The notes under the pieces: model-generated | Database searches by the model: none | What the model saw: the letters and a program-made list of their open reading frames with translations, nothing else | Told to the model about the DNA's origin: nothing | In this document: positions 51,828-60,123 of the stretch, piece by piece | How positions within the stretch are numbered: the stretch's first letter is position 1 | How the letters are laid out: every line of letters starts with the position of its first letter | Made by a program: the position numbers and the translations under genes | Assembly (NCBI RefSeq): GCF_001292705.1 | Contig: NZ_LGAK01000030.1 | Coordinates: 1-64,000, forward strand | Direction: 5' to 3' | Length of the DNA: 64,000 bases | From: Marinagarivorans algicola | GTDB taxonomy: Bacteria; Pseudomonadota; Gammaproteobacteria; Pseudomonadales; Cellvibrionaceae

Positions 51828-52224
51828 GATGTGTCTCCGTTTAAGTTAAAAAAAGGCCAATGGCCCTCAAAATTATGTGATCTAGCCAAGGTGCTGGCAG
51901 AGTTGTCAATTTCAACCCCCCAAGCGCTACTTTTCAACAAAATATACATACCACTTTTTGCCCTGCCTTCATCAACAAACACTCTCAGCAAGCTAACCCA
52001 AGCATCGTCTAAATACCCCGCACCCTTCCCTACAAACCGCCTTAAACACCACTTACGCAAAGCAACCTCACGCAACACCGCTAGTAAAGCCCTTGTTACA
52101 CACTGTATCACTAGCGCACACTATGAAAAATTATATGAAAATGAGAACCAGATCTAATTGACAATTATTATCATTAGCAATAAAATTTATGTATTCTCTA
52201 CACCAAGCTATCGACGAGATACTT
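51828..52224. other. Divergent control region between peroxiredoxin and bfd
   Basis: It holds the bfd promoter with a Fur box (listed separately). The peroxiredoxin promoter is not obvious. Overlapping short frames on both strands (51815-52111 minus and 51831-52157 plus) lack domains or ribosome-binding sites and are treated as non-coding. Confidence 0.5.
52158..52186 (+). promoter_or_regulatory. Sigma-70 promoter of bfd overlapped by a Fur box
   Basis: TTGACA (52158-52163) and TAAAAT (52181-52186) are 17 bases apart, an almost perfect sigma-70 promoter. TGACAATTATTATCA (52159-52173) matches the 7-1-7 Fur consensus at 13 of 14 positions and covers the -35 and spacer. Iron-bound Fur should therefore repress bfd. 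Confidence 0.8.
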
Positions 52225-52422
52225 ATGTACGTTTGCTTATGCCAAGGTATTACCGACTCACAAATCCGCTCTGCCGTAGAAAGCGGCGCAAACAGCTTGC
52301 GTGACGTTCGCGAACGCTTAGGGGTTATGACTCAGTGTGGCAAATGCGCCTGCCTCACCAAAGATATTGTCGAGGGTTGTTTAGAGCAAGCGAATACTGG
52401 CATTTTTTACTCTGCCAGCTAA
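52225..52422 (+). CDS. bfd: Bacterioferritin-associated ferredoxin
   Basis: The small 65-residue protein has Cys4-x-Cys6 (MYVCLCQG) and Cys38-x2-Cys41 (TQCGKC), the [2Fe-2S] ligand set of Bfd, plus the family opening and GANSLRDVRERLGV. Bfd reduces stored ferric iron in bacterioferritin to release Fe2+. I start at ATG 52225; the upstream extension would precede the conserved MYVCLC. A Fur-type promoter lies just upstream. No bacterioferritin gene is in this window. Confidence 0.95.
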   Translation: MYVCLCQGITDSQIRSAVESGANSLRDVRERLGVMTQCGKCACLTKDIVEGCLEQANTGIFYSAS

Positions 52423-52468
52423 TAACGCCCATCGCTAGTGCTGTCTTTGAGCCTAAGTGTTTTTAAGC

Positions 52469-52500
52469 CTAAGTGCTATCTTTACTAAGTGCTATCTTTA
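52469..52500. repeat. Perfect 16-base tandem duplication
   Basis: CTAAGTGCTATCTTTA occurs twice in direct succession (52469-52484, 52485-52500). It lies between bfd and the DUF1631 gene, beside similar degenerate CCTAAGTG words. Confidence 0.7.
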
Positions 52501-52645
52501 AGCCTATAGGCGTATTTAGCGGCATCGCGCGGCCTTGTGTCATTGTCTTGATATGATGCAGTGCAAACCACCAAGCTTGTTTGATAACAGCATATACCCA
52601 AAAGCCTATCAAAATACCAGACCTAATGGTTCGCCATAGCAACCG

Positions 52646-54874
52646 CTAAACAGGCTCAACTTCCGCAGGTGTGGGCACCGTTAGGTTTTGATAAATATCT
52701 TCGAGGGCGCGCTCAAAGAAGGGCTTAGAGCTTCCCGATACAATATGCATAGTTTTAGCAATCATTTTGCGAGCAAGCTCAAGGCCTGTCAGCATGGCTT
52801 CTTTTTTGCCCACTTGATTCACCAACATATAGTGCATTGTGCGCGCGTTATACCACGCCACTTTTAATCGGCGTCCATTTTCAAATTCAAACCATGTGCC
52901 AAACTCAATTTGCTTAAGGCCATCAATAACCCGCTGCTCTTCGTCGGTCACATCCTCGTTAATAGGCGTAAGAGGGGTCGCTTGTTTTTTCTCAGCAACC
53001 ACCTTAAGCGCCTCAGCACGCACTGGCGCTGGCTCCGGGGCCGGTGCTTCTTGTGCAATAGCTGCACGTAAAATATCAACAATGGATTCTGTCAGCTTTT
53101 CAGCTTTATCAGCATCATAGCCAATCACTTCAAAGCCCGCCTGCATATCAGCGGGTAGGCGCTCAATAAGCTCTTTTTGCACCTGCACATCATCACTGTT
53201 GTTTTTATGGTTAATAGCCCACAGTAAGTCATCGACCAAATCCAGTGCTCCTACCCACTGCTGTGATTCAGCGCCAAAGCGCAGCAAGCAAAATGATAAA
53301 TAATCAAACCAAGGCTGTAACAAAAATAATAAAATAGAGGAGGGTAAATCTTTTTCTTCTGTTCGAGTCATCACCTCTTGATTAACCCGGAATTTAACCT
53401 CACGCAGCCTTTCTTCACCCTGTGCTTTTTCAGCAGCACGTTTTTCCATCAACTCTTGGCGCCGTACAATATTTTTGGTGTAACTATTAAAGTCGAGCAA
53501 TACCGAAGTAATCACCTTGACATCGTTAGTAAACTCATTCAGCAAACGGTCCACTGTTTCGCGGATTTTTGTAAGCATATTATGCTCAATCGTACCGTCA
53601 TTACCGACCCATCGTATGCCTGCCTCAGCTAAGTTATTGAGCAATACCCGCGCGGGGTGATCAGGGTTTTCAAAAAAACCAGGATCGATAAAAGCCAGTT
53701 TTAAAAAAGGTGTATGCAAATAACTCAAGGCCGCTTTCACTGAGTCGGGCAAGTTATCATCACGTAGCATGTACTCAAACACTCGACCGACCAAGTCTAT
53801 AGCGTGCATATCACTTTCACCCACACGCCCCTTATCTGCTAACTGAGCTTGTAGCTGCTGCTGCATTGCGGCTATATTCATCGGTGTGGTCACTTGCCCA
53901 GGCACTGCATTGACCATCGGCATATTCATCATCGATTGCAGCTGAACAGCTTGCAATGCCTCTATCATCTGCTGATTACTCAATACATTGCCCACTGGCG
54001 CACCCAAGGGCTGAGGGCTTTGCGATAAACTGGCTAACGTTTGCTGCAAACCACGAATTGCGCCAAGCAACGAGCTTTGATAAGCCGCCGACTTGTCATC
54101 GCTCCCTGTCAAAGCATCAACTTCAGATTCTAGCGCTTCACGCTTAGCGACTTTAGGCTTTGCCTGGCGATACTCTAAATCTTGAAGTAAGCCTTGTTCA
54201 GCCAAATAGCGATTTGTATCGCCCACGACTTCGGCAGCAATACGGCTAAGGTGCTCACCAAAGGTTTTTAATACCGTTTTGGCTGCCGGTATTGTCATAG
54301 GCACAAGCTTAGAGGCTTTACGCATAGACTCGCTAAATTGCACAGGCGCACATGGGTTACTCGCTTCAACCACCGGTTCGCCGCCGTTAATTAGGGCCAT
54401 ACGCTGGTTAAGTACCCACAAGGGCTCTGCCAGTTCACTATCCACACCCTGCACAATACCCGACAAAATAAGCGACTCTTCAAGCTCTAAATTATCCACC
54501 AGCGATAACTCACCATCACCACCGGTATTAAATTGCGTGCACAAAGCGTGCTGCTTAAATTTAACAAAGCCCTCAGCCACATAACCTGCATAATAGTCTT
54601 CCAGTTCGTGGTTACTTTTGCGAAATAAGCGCTGTATACCACTCAACTCCGCCACCTCTTGATTTGACTTGGCTCTGTCAATCAGCACATCAAAGGCGTG
54701 ATTTAAAGCCTTTACAAAAGGTCCGAAGCTTTGGTGCGCATGTTCGACAGCGATAGCCTGGCAGCGCTTTAAATGCACCAATGCTTGCTCTGGCGGTAAA
54801 GGTGCTTGACGCACGCTCACTGAAACACCCGCTCGACCACTCGAAGACGCACTATCATTGATAAGCCTAGACAT
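52646..54874 (-). CDS. DUF1631 family protein
   Basis: The 742-residue cytosolic protein has LVHLKRCQAIAVEHAHQSFGPF and ELEDYYAGYVAEGFVKFK at the start, a Gln/Met/Ala-rich middle (about 300-350), and in the last third HTPFLKLAFIDPGFFENPDHPARVLLN and WVGNDGTIEHN, which I recognise as DUF1631. The C-terminal segment FGTWFEFENGRRLKVAWYN resembles a PilZ-like barrel, so cyclic-di-GMP or a related signal may be read here. Its exact function is unknown. Some genomes label related proteins thymidine phosphorylase, without visible support. Confidence 0.8.
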   Translation of the reverse strand: MSRLINDSASSSGRAGVSVSVRQAPLPPEQALVHLKRCQAIAVEHAHQSFGPFVKALNHAFDVLIDRAKSNQEVAELSGIQRLFRKSNHELEDYYAGYVAEGFVKFKQHALCTQFNTGGDGELSLVDNLELEESLILSGIVQGVDSELAEPLWVLNQRMALINGGEPVVEASNPCAPVQFSESMRKASKLVPMTIPAAKTVLKTFGEHLSRIAAEVVGDTNRYLAEQGLLQDLEYRQAKPKVAKREALESEVDALTGSDDKSAAYQSSLLGAIRGLQQTLASLSQSPQPLGAPVGNVLSNQQMIEALQAVQLQSMMNMPMVNAVPGQVTTPMNIAAMQQQLQAQLADKGRVGESDMHAIDLVGRVFEYMLRDDNLPDSVKAALSYLHTPFLKLAFIDPGFFENPDHPARVLLNNLAEAGIRWVGNDGTIEHNMLTKIRETVDRLLNEFTNDVKVITSVLLDFNSYTKNIVRRQELMEKRAAEKAQGEERLREVKFRVNQEVMTRTEEKDLPSSILLFLLQPWFDYLSFCLLRFGAESQQWVGALDLVDDLLWAINHKNNSDDVQVQKELIERLPADMQAGFEVIGYDADKAEKLTESIVDILRAAIAQEAPAPEPAPVRAEALKVVAEKKQATPLTPINEDVTDEEQRVIDGLKQIEFGTWFEFENGRRLKVAWYNARTMHYMLVNQVGKKEAMLTGLELARKMIAKTMHIVSGSSKPFFERALEDIYQNLTVPTPAEVEPV

Positions 54875-55354
54875 AACCTTGCCTCAACATTTTTTATTAT
54901 TTTGACTGCTTGCTGCTATCCATTAACGCAATCATTCATGGACTCATAGCACACTTTCAAACCGTTACTTGCCCCATCATTGAGCAAGTAGCCCTTGGCT
55001 TTGCTTATTTAAGACCGCTTAAAACCCCTCTCTGCAGCGCTCTGCGAACTCTGAACACTGATACGCACCATTAATTGAGTGCATGCAACCTCTAGCGAGC
55101 CAAACCTACAAGCTTGGCGAGATAATGACATTTTAAGTTGCATCAAGAATTAATGCCTTTCACAATGATCCTCACCTCAAAGACGAGGAACGCATCGCTT
55201 TTGACTTAAAACACACCCATGCAATAGGCAATACATAAAAAACAAAATTTGAGTATTGAAATGCATTTACTTATAACCTAAAGCAAGTGATGTGACGCAC
55301 GTCGCATATGATTGCTTATACTAACGCGTATTGCAACGACAAAGAGCACAAAAA
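54875..55354. other. Divergent control region between DUF1631 and the PfkB kinase
   Basis: This 480-base region should contain the promoters of both flanking genes, but I could not assign one securely. GAGGCAAGGTT before the DUF1631 start is a good ribosome-binding site. A small stem (CCTCACCTCAAAGACGAGG) lies near 55175. No gene is seen. Confidence 0.4.
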
Positions 55355-56347
55355 ATGAACAATTACGGGATTTACGCAATCGGCGCTGCACTCGTCGATA
55401 CAGAGATACAAATTAACGATACCGATTTACAACTTATGGGCATCGATAAAGGCGTTATGACGCTTGTTGACGAAAAACGTCAACAAGCGTTACTCGAACA
55501 CCTTAGTGATAAACTGGTTGCCTCTGAGCGAGCTTGTGGCGGCTCGGCGGCTAACAGTGTTATGGCAGCTCAACAGCTAGGTAGCTCAACGTTTTTTAGC
55601 TGCCAAGTTGCTCTGGATGAACATGGCAAGTTTTATGCCGATGATCTTATTAAGGCTGGAGTTAATACGCAAGCTCATCGTGACGCATGCGAAGGCACGA
55701 CCGGTAAATGCTTAGTGATGATTACCGATGACGCCGAGCGCACCATGAATACACACCTAGGTATTAGTGAAACGATCAGTATTCACAATATTGATACTGA
55801 TGCCCTAAAGCGCAGCAAATTTGCGTATATCGAAGGCTATTTGGTCACTTCAGAGACGGGAAAGCCTGCCGCCATTAGTGTACGCAATCAAGCGCAAGCT
55901 GCGGGTGTTAGGGTAGCTGTTAGCTTATCTGACCCAGCGATTGTAGAGTATTTTAAAGACGGTATTGTAGAACTACTCGGCACGGGGGTTGATATCATTT
56001 TTTGCAACCAAGCCGAAGCCATGGCACTGAGCGAAAGTACAACCATTGAAGACGCCGCCGATGCGCTAAAAAAATACGCCAAAAGCTTCATTATTACGCG
56101 CGGCAGTGAGCCGACATGGGTATTTGATGGCGAGCGCACTTTACATGTCCACACCCAACCTGTAAAAGCTATCGACACCAATGGCGCGGGTGATTTATTT
56201 GCAGGAGCGTTTTTAGCCGCTATCGATCAAGGTCAAAGCTATGCCGACGCCGCCGCATTTGCCAATCGCTGCGCAGCAACGATTGTGAGCCAATTTGGCC
56301 CACGCTTAAAAGCAGAGCAATACGCCGCCTTAAAAGAGCATATGTAA
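55355..56347 (+). CDS. PfkB-family carbohydrate/nucleoside kinase (adenosine-kinase type)
   Basis: The protein opens GIYAIGAALVDTEIQI, with GGSAANSVMAAQQLG as the first PfkB signature and DTNGAGDLFAGAFLAA as the second (with the catalytic Asp). Length 330 residues. Adenosine kinase and ribokinase relatives share this pattern. I choose the ATG at 55355, where GAG lies at suitable spacing. The sugar or nucleoside substrate is not certain, though adenosine kinase is a common assignment for this group. It is followed by a bidirectional terminator. Confidence 0.85.
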   Translation: MNNYGIYAIGAALVDTEIQINDTDLQLMGIDKGVMTLVDEKRQQALLEHLSDKLVASERACGGSAANSVMAAQQLGSSTFFSCQVALDEHGKFYADDLIKAGVNTQAHRDACEGTTGKCLVMITDDAERTMNTHLGISETISIHNIDTDALKRSKFAYIEGYLVTSETGKPAAISVRNQAQAAGVRVAVSLSDPAIVEYFKDGIVELLGTGVDIIFCNQAEAMALSESTTIEDAADALKKYAKSFIITRGSEPTWVFDGERTLHVHTQPVKAIDTNGAGDLFAGAFLAAIDQGQSYADAAAFANRCAATIVSQFGPRLKAEQYAALKEHM

Positions 56348-56410
56348 AGCTACAGCGCCCTATATATTGCAAAGTTCTGCATTATAGGTTGCACTTAAGC
56401 AACATGGGGT

Positions 56411-56445
56411 AAAAAAAGCCCAGCCGGTTAACCGGCTGGGCTTTT
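56411..56445. terminator. Bidirectional terminator between the PfkB kinase and dsbC
   Basis: A perfect 14-base stem on AAAAAGCCCAGCCGG with its complement, flanked by A and T runs, serves the two convergent genes. The centre is GTTAAC. Confidence 0.9.
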
Positions 56446-56508
56446 TATAAGGCGCTATTTAATATCGAGCCTCGTTTAGCTAAAACACTCTAAACGACTG
56501 GCCCCATC

Positions 56509-57282
56509 CTATTTAAGACCCATACGACTGGCCAATGCTTCAGGCTCCAAGAAGCCAGCAATCAGCTCACCATCTTCAAGAATCAAAGCCGGTGTACCCG
56601 AAAGACCAATTTGGCGGCCTAAGTTATACTGGCCTTTTTCGCCAGTAATGGGGTTGTCGCTACACACGTTTTCTGGGATTTCTTGGCGGTTTTTGAGCTT
56701 AGTTAATGCATCTTGCTTATCATCGGCACACCAAGCTGATGCGATTTTTTTGTATGAATCACTACCCAAACCTGCACGCGGATAACCGAGGTATGCGACC
56801 TCAATACCCATAGCGTTCATTTTTTCCATATTATGATGAAGCTTTTGGCAGTAATAGCAATCAACATCAGTAAAGACATACATGCGCGCTTTCTTCTCAC
56901 CTTTAGCAGGGAAGATCACCATGTCTTTATCTTTAACCGAGGCCACCGCTATCGCGCGATCACCGTTACGTGCCTCTTCAGAAACATTTGTAATTTTATT
57001 TGGCTGTACACGAAACAAATCACCGACAATAAAATTAGTACCGTCTGCATTGCTGTAAATATTACTTGATGGGCCGACACTCACTTTATAAACGCCTTGC
57101 ATTTCGGTTTTTTCAATGATGTTAACCACAATGCCAGGCTTGGCTGCTTGCCATGCGGCCGTGATTTTAGCTTTCACTTTATCGATACTCTCTTCAGCTA
57201 TCACATGTGAAGCTGATGCGGTAATCAAGGCCGCTGCCGCAATACGAGAAATCAGAAGAGAAGCCGTTTTAAATTGAATCAT
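56509..57282 (-). CDS. dsbC: Periplasmic disulfide isomerase DsbC
   Basis: A signal peptide (about 1-29) precedes an N-terminal dimerisation segment (VVNIIEKTEMQGVYKVSVG) and a thioredoxin-like domain with active-site C142-Y-Y-C145 in FTDVDCYYCQKLH. A second Cys pair (SAWCADD and ENVCSDNP) gives the structural disulfide. LGYPRAG and TPALILEDG are typical. The length of 257 residues is normal. The CYYC motif differs from the common CGYC, though it is known among marine relatives. It corrects wrong disulfides in the periplasm. Confidence 0.92.
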   Translation of the reverse strand: MIQFKTASLLISRIAAAALITASASHVIAEESIDKVKAKITAAWQAAKPGIVVNIIEKTEMQGVYKVSVGPSSNIYSNADGTNFIVGDLFRVQPNKITNVSEEARNGDRAIAVASVKDKDMVIFPAKGEKKARMYVFTDVDCYYCQKLHHNMEKMNAMGIEVAYLGYPRAGLGSDSYKKIASAWCADDKQDALTKLKNRQEIPENVCSDNPITGEKGQYNLGRQIGLSGTPALILEDGELIAGFLEPEALASRMGLK

Positions 57283-57477
57283 ATTATTGTACTCATGCTT
57301 TAAGTCATTAGGCAGGCGCCGGCAGGTATTTTAAGGCTGGGCGCATATTGTGCAATCAAACTAGCACAAAAGCGCACCAGTTTACCCGCAATTTAAAATG
57401 GGGGTACAAGAGACTACGCGTCTAACGTATTGTTCCCCAGTCATACCATATTCCAACAATCAGTTTTTACCTTGTGT

Positions 57478-57558
57478 GCTATATCTTGCTCAAAGCTATA
57501 TCTTGCTCAAAGCTATATCTTGCTCAAAGCTGCACTTGCTCAAAGCTGTATCTCGCCC
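57478..57558. repeat. Tandem repeat of a 17-base unit
   Basis: GCTATATCTTGCTCAAA occurs three times exactly (57478-57494, 57495-57511, 57512-57528). A 16-base variant (GCTGCACTTGCTCAAA) and a partial copy (GCTGTATCTCGCCC) follow. Period-17 identity points to slippage. It lies upstream of dsbC. Confidence 0.85.
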
Positions 57559-57634
57559 ACAATAGCGTAGTCAGTTTAGCCTAGAGCGCACCCCAGTAAA
57601 TACCCATGTAAACCACAAAATAAAAATATAGGCG

Positions 57635-57661
57635 AAAAAAAAGCGACCGAAGTCGCTTTTT
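57635..57661 (-). terminator. Rho-independent terminator after rplS
   Basis: GCGAC (57643-57647) and GTCGC (57652-57656) with flanking A and T runs form a stem with CGAA loop and T-tract on the minus strand. It lies 47 bases past the rplS stop, closing the rpsP-rplS operon. Confidence 0.85.
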
Positions 57662-57708
57662 ACTGAAAACCTCACCCAAAAGCAAAGTTTTCGACAGCTG
57701 AGCAGTAT

Positions 57709-58068
57709 TTATCTACCCAACTTTTCTTTAATACGCGCAGCCTTACCGGTTAATTCACGCAAGTAGTAAAGCTTGGCTTGACGAACATCACCACGACGCT
57801 TGATGCTAATTTCAGCAATTTGCGCACTGTGAGTTTGGAAGGTACGCTCAACGCCAATGCCGTGAGACATTTTACGCACTGTAAACGCAGAGTTTAAACC
57901 GCGGTTACGCTTACCAATAACCACACCTTCATAGGCCTGAAGACGTGAACGCTCACCTTCAACAACACGTACTTGAACCACTACGGTATCGCCTGGGGCG
58001 AAATCAGGTACGTCTTTCTTGAGCTGCTCGTTTTCCAGCTCCTGGATAATTTTGTTCTTAGAACTCAT
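57709..58068 (-). CDS. rplS: Ribosomal protein L19
   Basis: The sequence [22 protein letters not shown] and [33 protein letters not shown] is the L19 signature. I choose the ATG at 58068 (MSSKNK) because GGGAGCATGCC gives the ribosome-binding site; the extra 15 residues in the open frame are not conserved. Length 119. It is the last gene of the operon with rpsP, rimM and trmD. Confidence 0.97.
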   Translation of the reverse strand: MSSKNKIIQELENEQLKKDVPDFAPGDTVVVQVRVVEGERSRLQAYEGVVIGKRNRGLNSAFTVRKMSHGIGVERTFQTHSAQIAEISIKRRGDVRQAKLYYLRELTGKAARIKEKLGR

Positions 58069-58115
58069 GGCATGCTCCCGCTTAATATGTAGCTTCTCAG
58101 CTAGTAAAATCATCT

Positions 58116-58883
58116 TTAATCAATTTTGAGGCCTTTGCGATACTCGTTGAGTAACGCTTGTTGTACCTCATCCAATTCTATGCCACGCAGCAAATCTGGC
58201 CTGCGTGCCTGCGTTCGGCCCAATGACTGCTGCAAGCGCCACCGAGCAATACGCTGATGATCTCCAGACATTAATTCCTCAGGAACACCCTCACCATTAA
58301 AAACCTCTGGTCGGGTATAGTGAGGGCAGTCTAAAAGACCATACTCAAATGAATCTTGGCTTGCGGATGTAGCATCACCTAAAACACCCGGAAGCAACCG
58401 CATTACTGCGTCTAATAGCACCATTGCAGGTAGCTCACCACCACTTACAACGTAATCGCCTATTGACCACTCTTGGTCAACACAAGCTTTTATAAAGCGC
58501 TCATCAACACCTTCATAGCGACCAGCCACTAGTATCAGGTTGCCCTGCTGGCTGAGCCCTTTAACCCCGCTTTGGGTCAGTTGTTGACCTTGTGGTGATA
58601 AGTAAATCACATCACCGGTAACGCCTGTATGCTGACGCTGCCAATCTTTTGCCGCGTTAACAGCCTTTAACAAAGGCTCTGTACGCATCACCATACCAGG
58701 GCCGCCACCATAGGGGCGATCATCCACGGTGCGGTGCCTATCTTCAGTGAAGTCACGTGGATTAAAAAATTCGAGTACCACGCGCTTATTGTTAACCGCT
58801 CTGCGAGTTACACCATACTGGCTTATTGCATCAAACATCTCTGGAAACAAGGTTACGATACCGATATACACTAACGCACCCAT
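58116..58883 (-). CDS. trmD: tRNA (guanine37-N1)-methyltransferase
   Basis: The TrmD knot motif is clear: [35 protein letters not shown] and [15 protein letters not shown]. Length 255 is standard. It methylates G37 of tRNAs with AdoMet, preventing frameshifts. It is in the order rpsP-rimM-trmD-rplS, 72 bases past rimM and 47 before rplS. Confidence 0.97.
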   Translation of the reverse strand: MGALVYIGIVTLFPEMFDAISQYGVTRRAVNNKRVVLEFFNPRDFTEDRHRTVDDRPYGGGPGMVMRTEPLLKAVNAAKDWQRQHTGVTGDVIYLSPQGQQLTQSGVKGLSQQGNLILVAGRYEGVDERFIKACVDQEWSIGDYVVSGGELPAMVLLDAVMRLLPGVLGDATSASQDSFEYGLLDCPHYTRPEVFNGEGVPEELMSGDHQRIARWRLQQSLGRTQARRPDLLRGIELDEVQQALLNEYRKGLKID

Positions 58884-58955
58884 TTATTTTATTTAATTTC
58901 CATCAATATAACTTGATGTTTTTTGGCTATTCAACACGCTAAAAATATGGCGCAT

Positions 58956-59507
58956 TTAAAATTCGGGATCCCAATTTACGCGAATCTCTCCGGCCTCTAG
59001 ATCAACGGCTAACACAAACTCATCGGGTACGTAAGGCAATAACCGTTCGCGGTCATCAATACTCTCTGGTGTTGCTTCTACGACTAAAACATCATTAGCG
59101 CCGGTTTCAAGCAAGCTTTTCACACTGCCCAAACACTGTGCTTGTGCCGCGTGACTCTCAGAGGTATCACCACCAAAAACCGTGATTACTTTTAACCCTA
59201 TAAGTTGATGCCAATAAAACTCTTGGGCATCTAGCTCTGGTAGTAAACTTTTATCAACTTCAATAGTTGCCTTGCCCAATGCTACAGCCTGATCACGATC
59301 ATCATAACCCTTGATATGGACCATGAGACCTTGTGGTCTAAAGGCGTACTCATCAACTTCTACTTCTTTTAAGCCGTGCTGAGTTTTTAAATACCAAGGC
59401 TTATAGTTGATGATGTTTTCGGCAGGCTCTGTATTTGATTTGACCTTTAACCAGCCCTTGATACCAAATACGCCAACAAGTTGACCAACAGCAATACGAG
59501 CAGTCAT
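58956..59507 (-). CDS. rimM: Ribosome maturation factor RimM
   Basis: The N-terminal barrel with VGQLVGVFGIKGWLKVKSNTE and the PRC-like C-terminal domain with GSVKSLLETGANDVLVVE and LLPYVPDEFV match RimM. Length 183. It assists 30S maturation. The gene follows rpsP with five bases between. Confidence 0.95.
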   Translation of the reverse strand: MTARIAVGQLVGVFGIKGWLKVKSNTEPAENIINYKPWYLKTQHGLKEVEVDEYAFRPQGLMVHIKGYDDRDQAVALGKATIEVDKSLLPELDAQEFYWHQLIGLKVITVFGGDTSESHAAQAQCLGSVKSLLETGANDVLVVEATPESIDDRERLLPYVPDEFVLAVDLEAGEIRVNWDPEF

Positions 59508-59512
59508 CCGCC

Positions 59513-59764
59513 TTATGCCGCAGCTTTACCTGCTTCTTTCAGGAGCCGAGTTACACGATCAGACAATTTTGCGCCTTGGCTAACCCAATGTTCGATACGA
59601 GCATTGTCAACACGGAGACGTTCTTCTTGGCCACGAGCAACAGGGTTGAAAAAACCCACACGCTCAATGTAGCGGCCATTACGGGCGCTGCGGCTATCAG
59701 TTACAGTCAAGTGGTAAAAAGGGCGTTTTTTAGAACCGCCACGCGCCAAACGAATAGTTACCAT
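59513..59764 (-). CDS. rpsP: Ribosomal protein S16
   Basis: [25 protein letters not shown] and [12 protein letters not shown] are S16 hallmarks. I start at ATG 59764; the GTG nine bases upstream gives three extra residues. GGAAG at suitable spacing supports the ATG. Length 83. First gene of the operon. Confidence 0.97.
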   Translation of the reverse strand: MVTIRLARGGSKKRPFYHLTVTDSRSARNGRYIERVGFFNPVARGQEERLRVDNARIEHWVSQGAKLSDRVTRLLKEAGKAAA

Positions 59765-60123
59765 GTAAATCACTTCCAGTTAATAAAGGTTTTAAAAGCT
59801 TTTGCTTTTGAAAATTTGCTAAGCCCGCTGTTTTTCTAAAGCTGTTAAATGGGTTAAGTTCATAAGGTAAAAACAACTTTTACTCAAGTTGGTAAAAGTA
59901 TTCATACTACAAAACTCACACCGTAACCGCTAAGCACACGGGACCTGCGAAAGGCGGCGCATTTTACTGAAAAGTGCCCGCCATGTATAGAGTTTGATCA
60001 CTTAAATTTACTATTTTTGCAAAAAAACGGCACCAAGGCCCATTCTATCGAGGCCCCAGCGCACTAAAAAATTCGCGCTAAGCCATTACAAATCGACCGA
60101 AGGTATTAAAAACGCGGCTTACA
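59765..60123. other. Promoter region upstream of rpsP, downstream of ffh
   Basis: It holds the rpsP operon promoter and the ffh 3' end. A strong palindromic hairpin lies at 59953-59982. A possible ffh terminator (GC-rich stem then seven T on the minus strand near 60019-60055) is weak. No gene is seen. Confidence 0.5.
59953..59982. promoter_or_regulatory. GC-rich palindrome upstream of the rpsP operon
   Basis: GGCGGCGCATTTT pairs with AAAAGTGCCCGCC around ACTG with two mismatches, a strong hairpin in the leader or promoter of the ribosomal operon. It may be an r-protein control site, an attenuator or a regulator site. Confidence 0.4.

Larger units (their letters stand above)
57283..57708. other. 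Intergenic region upstream of dsbC, with tandem repeats
   Basis: It contains a tandem repeat (57478-57558) and the rplS terminator (57635-57661). The dsbC promoter must lie here but is not obvious. No gene is seen. Confidence 0.5.

Noticed and set aside
51815-52157. Overlapping frames on both strands in the peroxiredoxin-bfd interval
   Set aside because: They overlap each other and the peroxiredoxin start, have no ribosome-binding site or motif, and lie in a control region.
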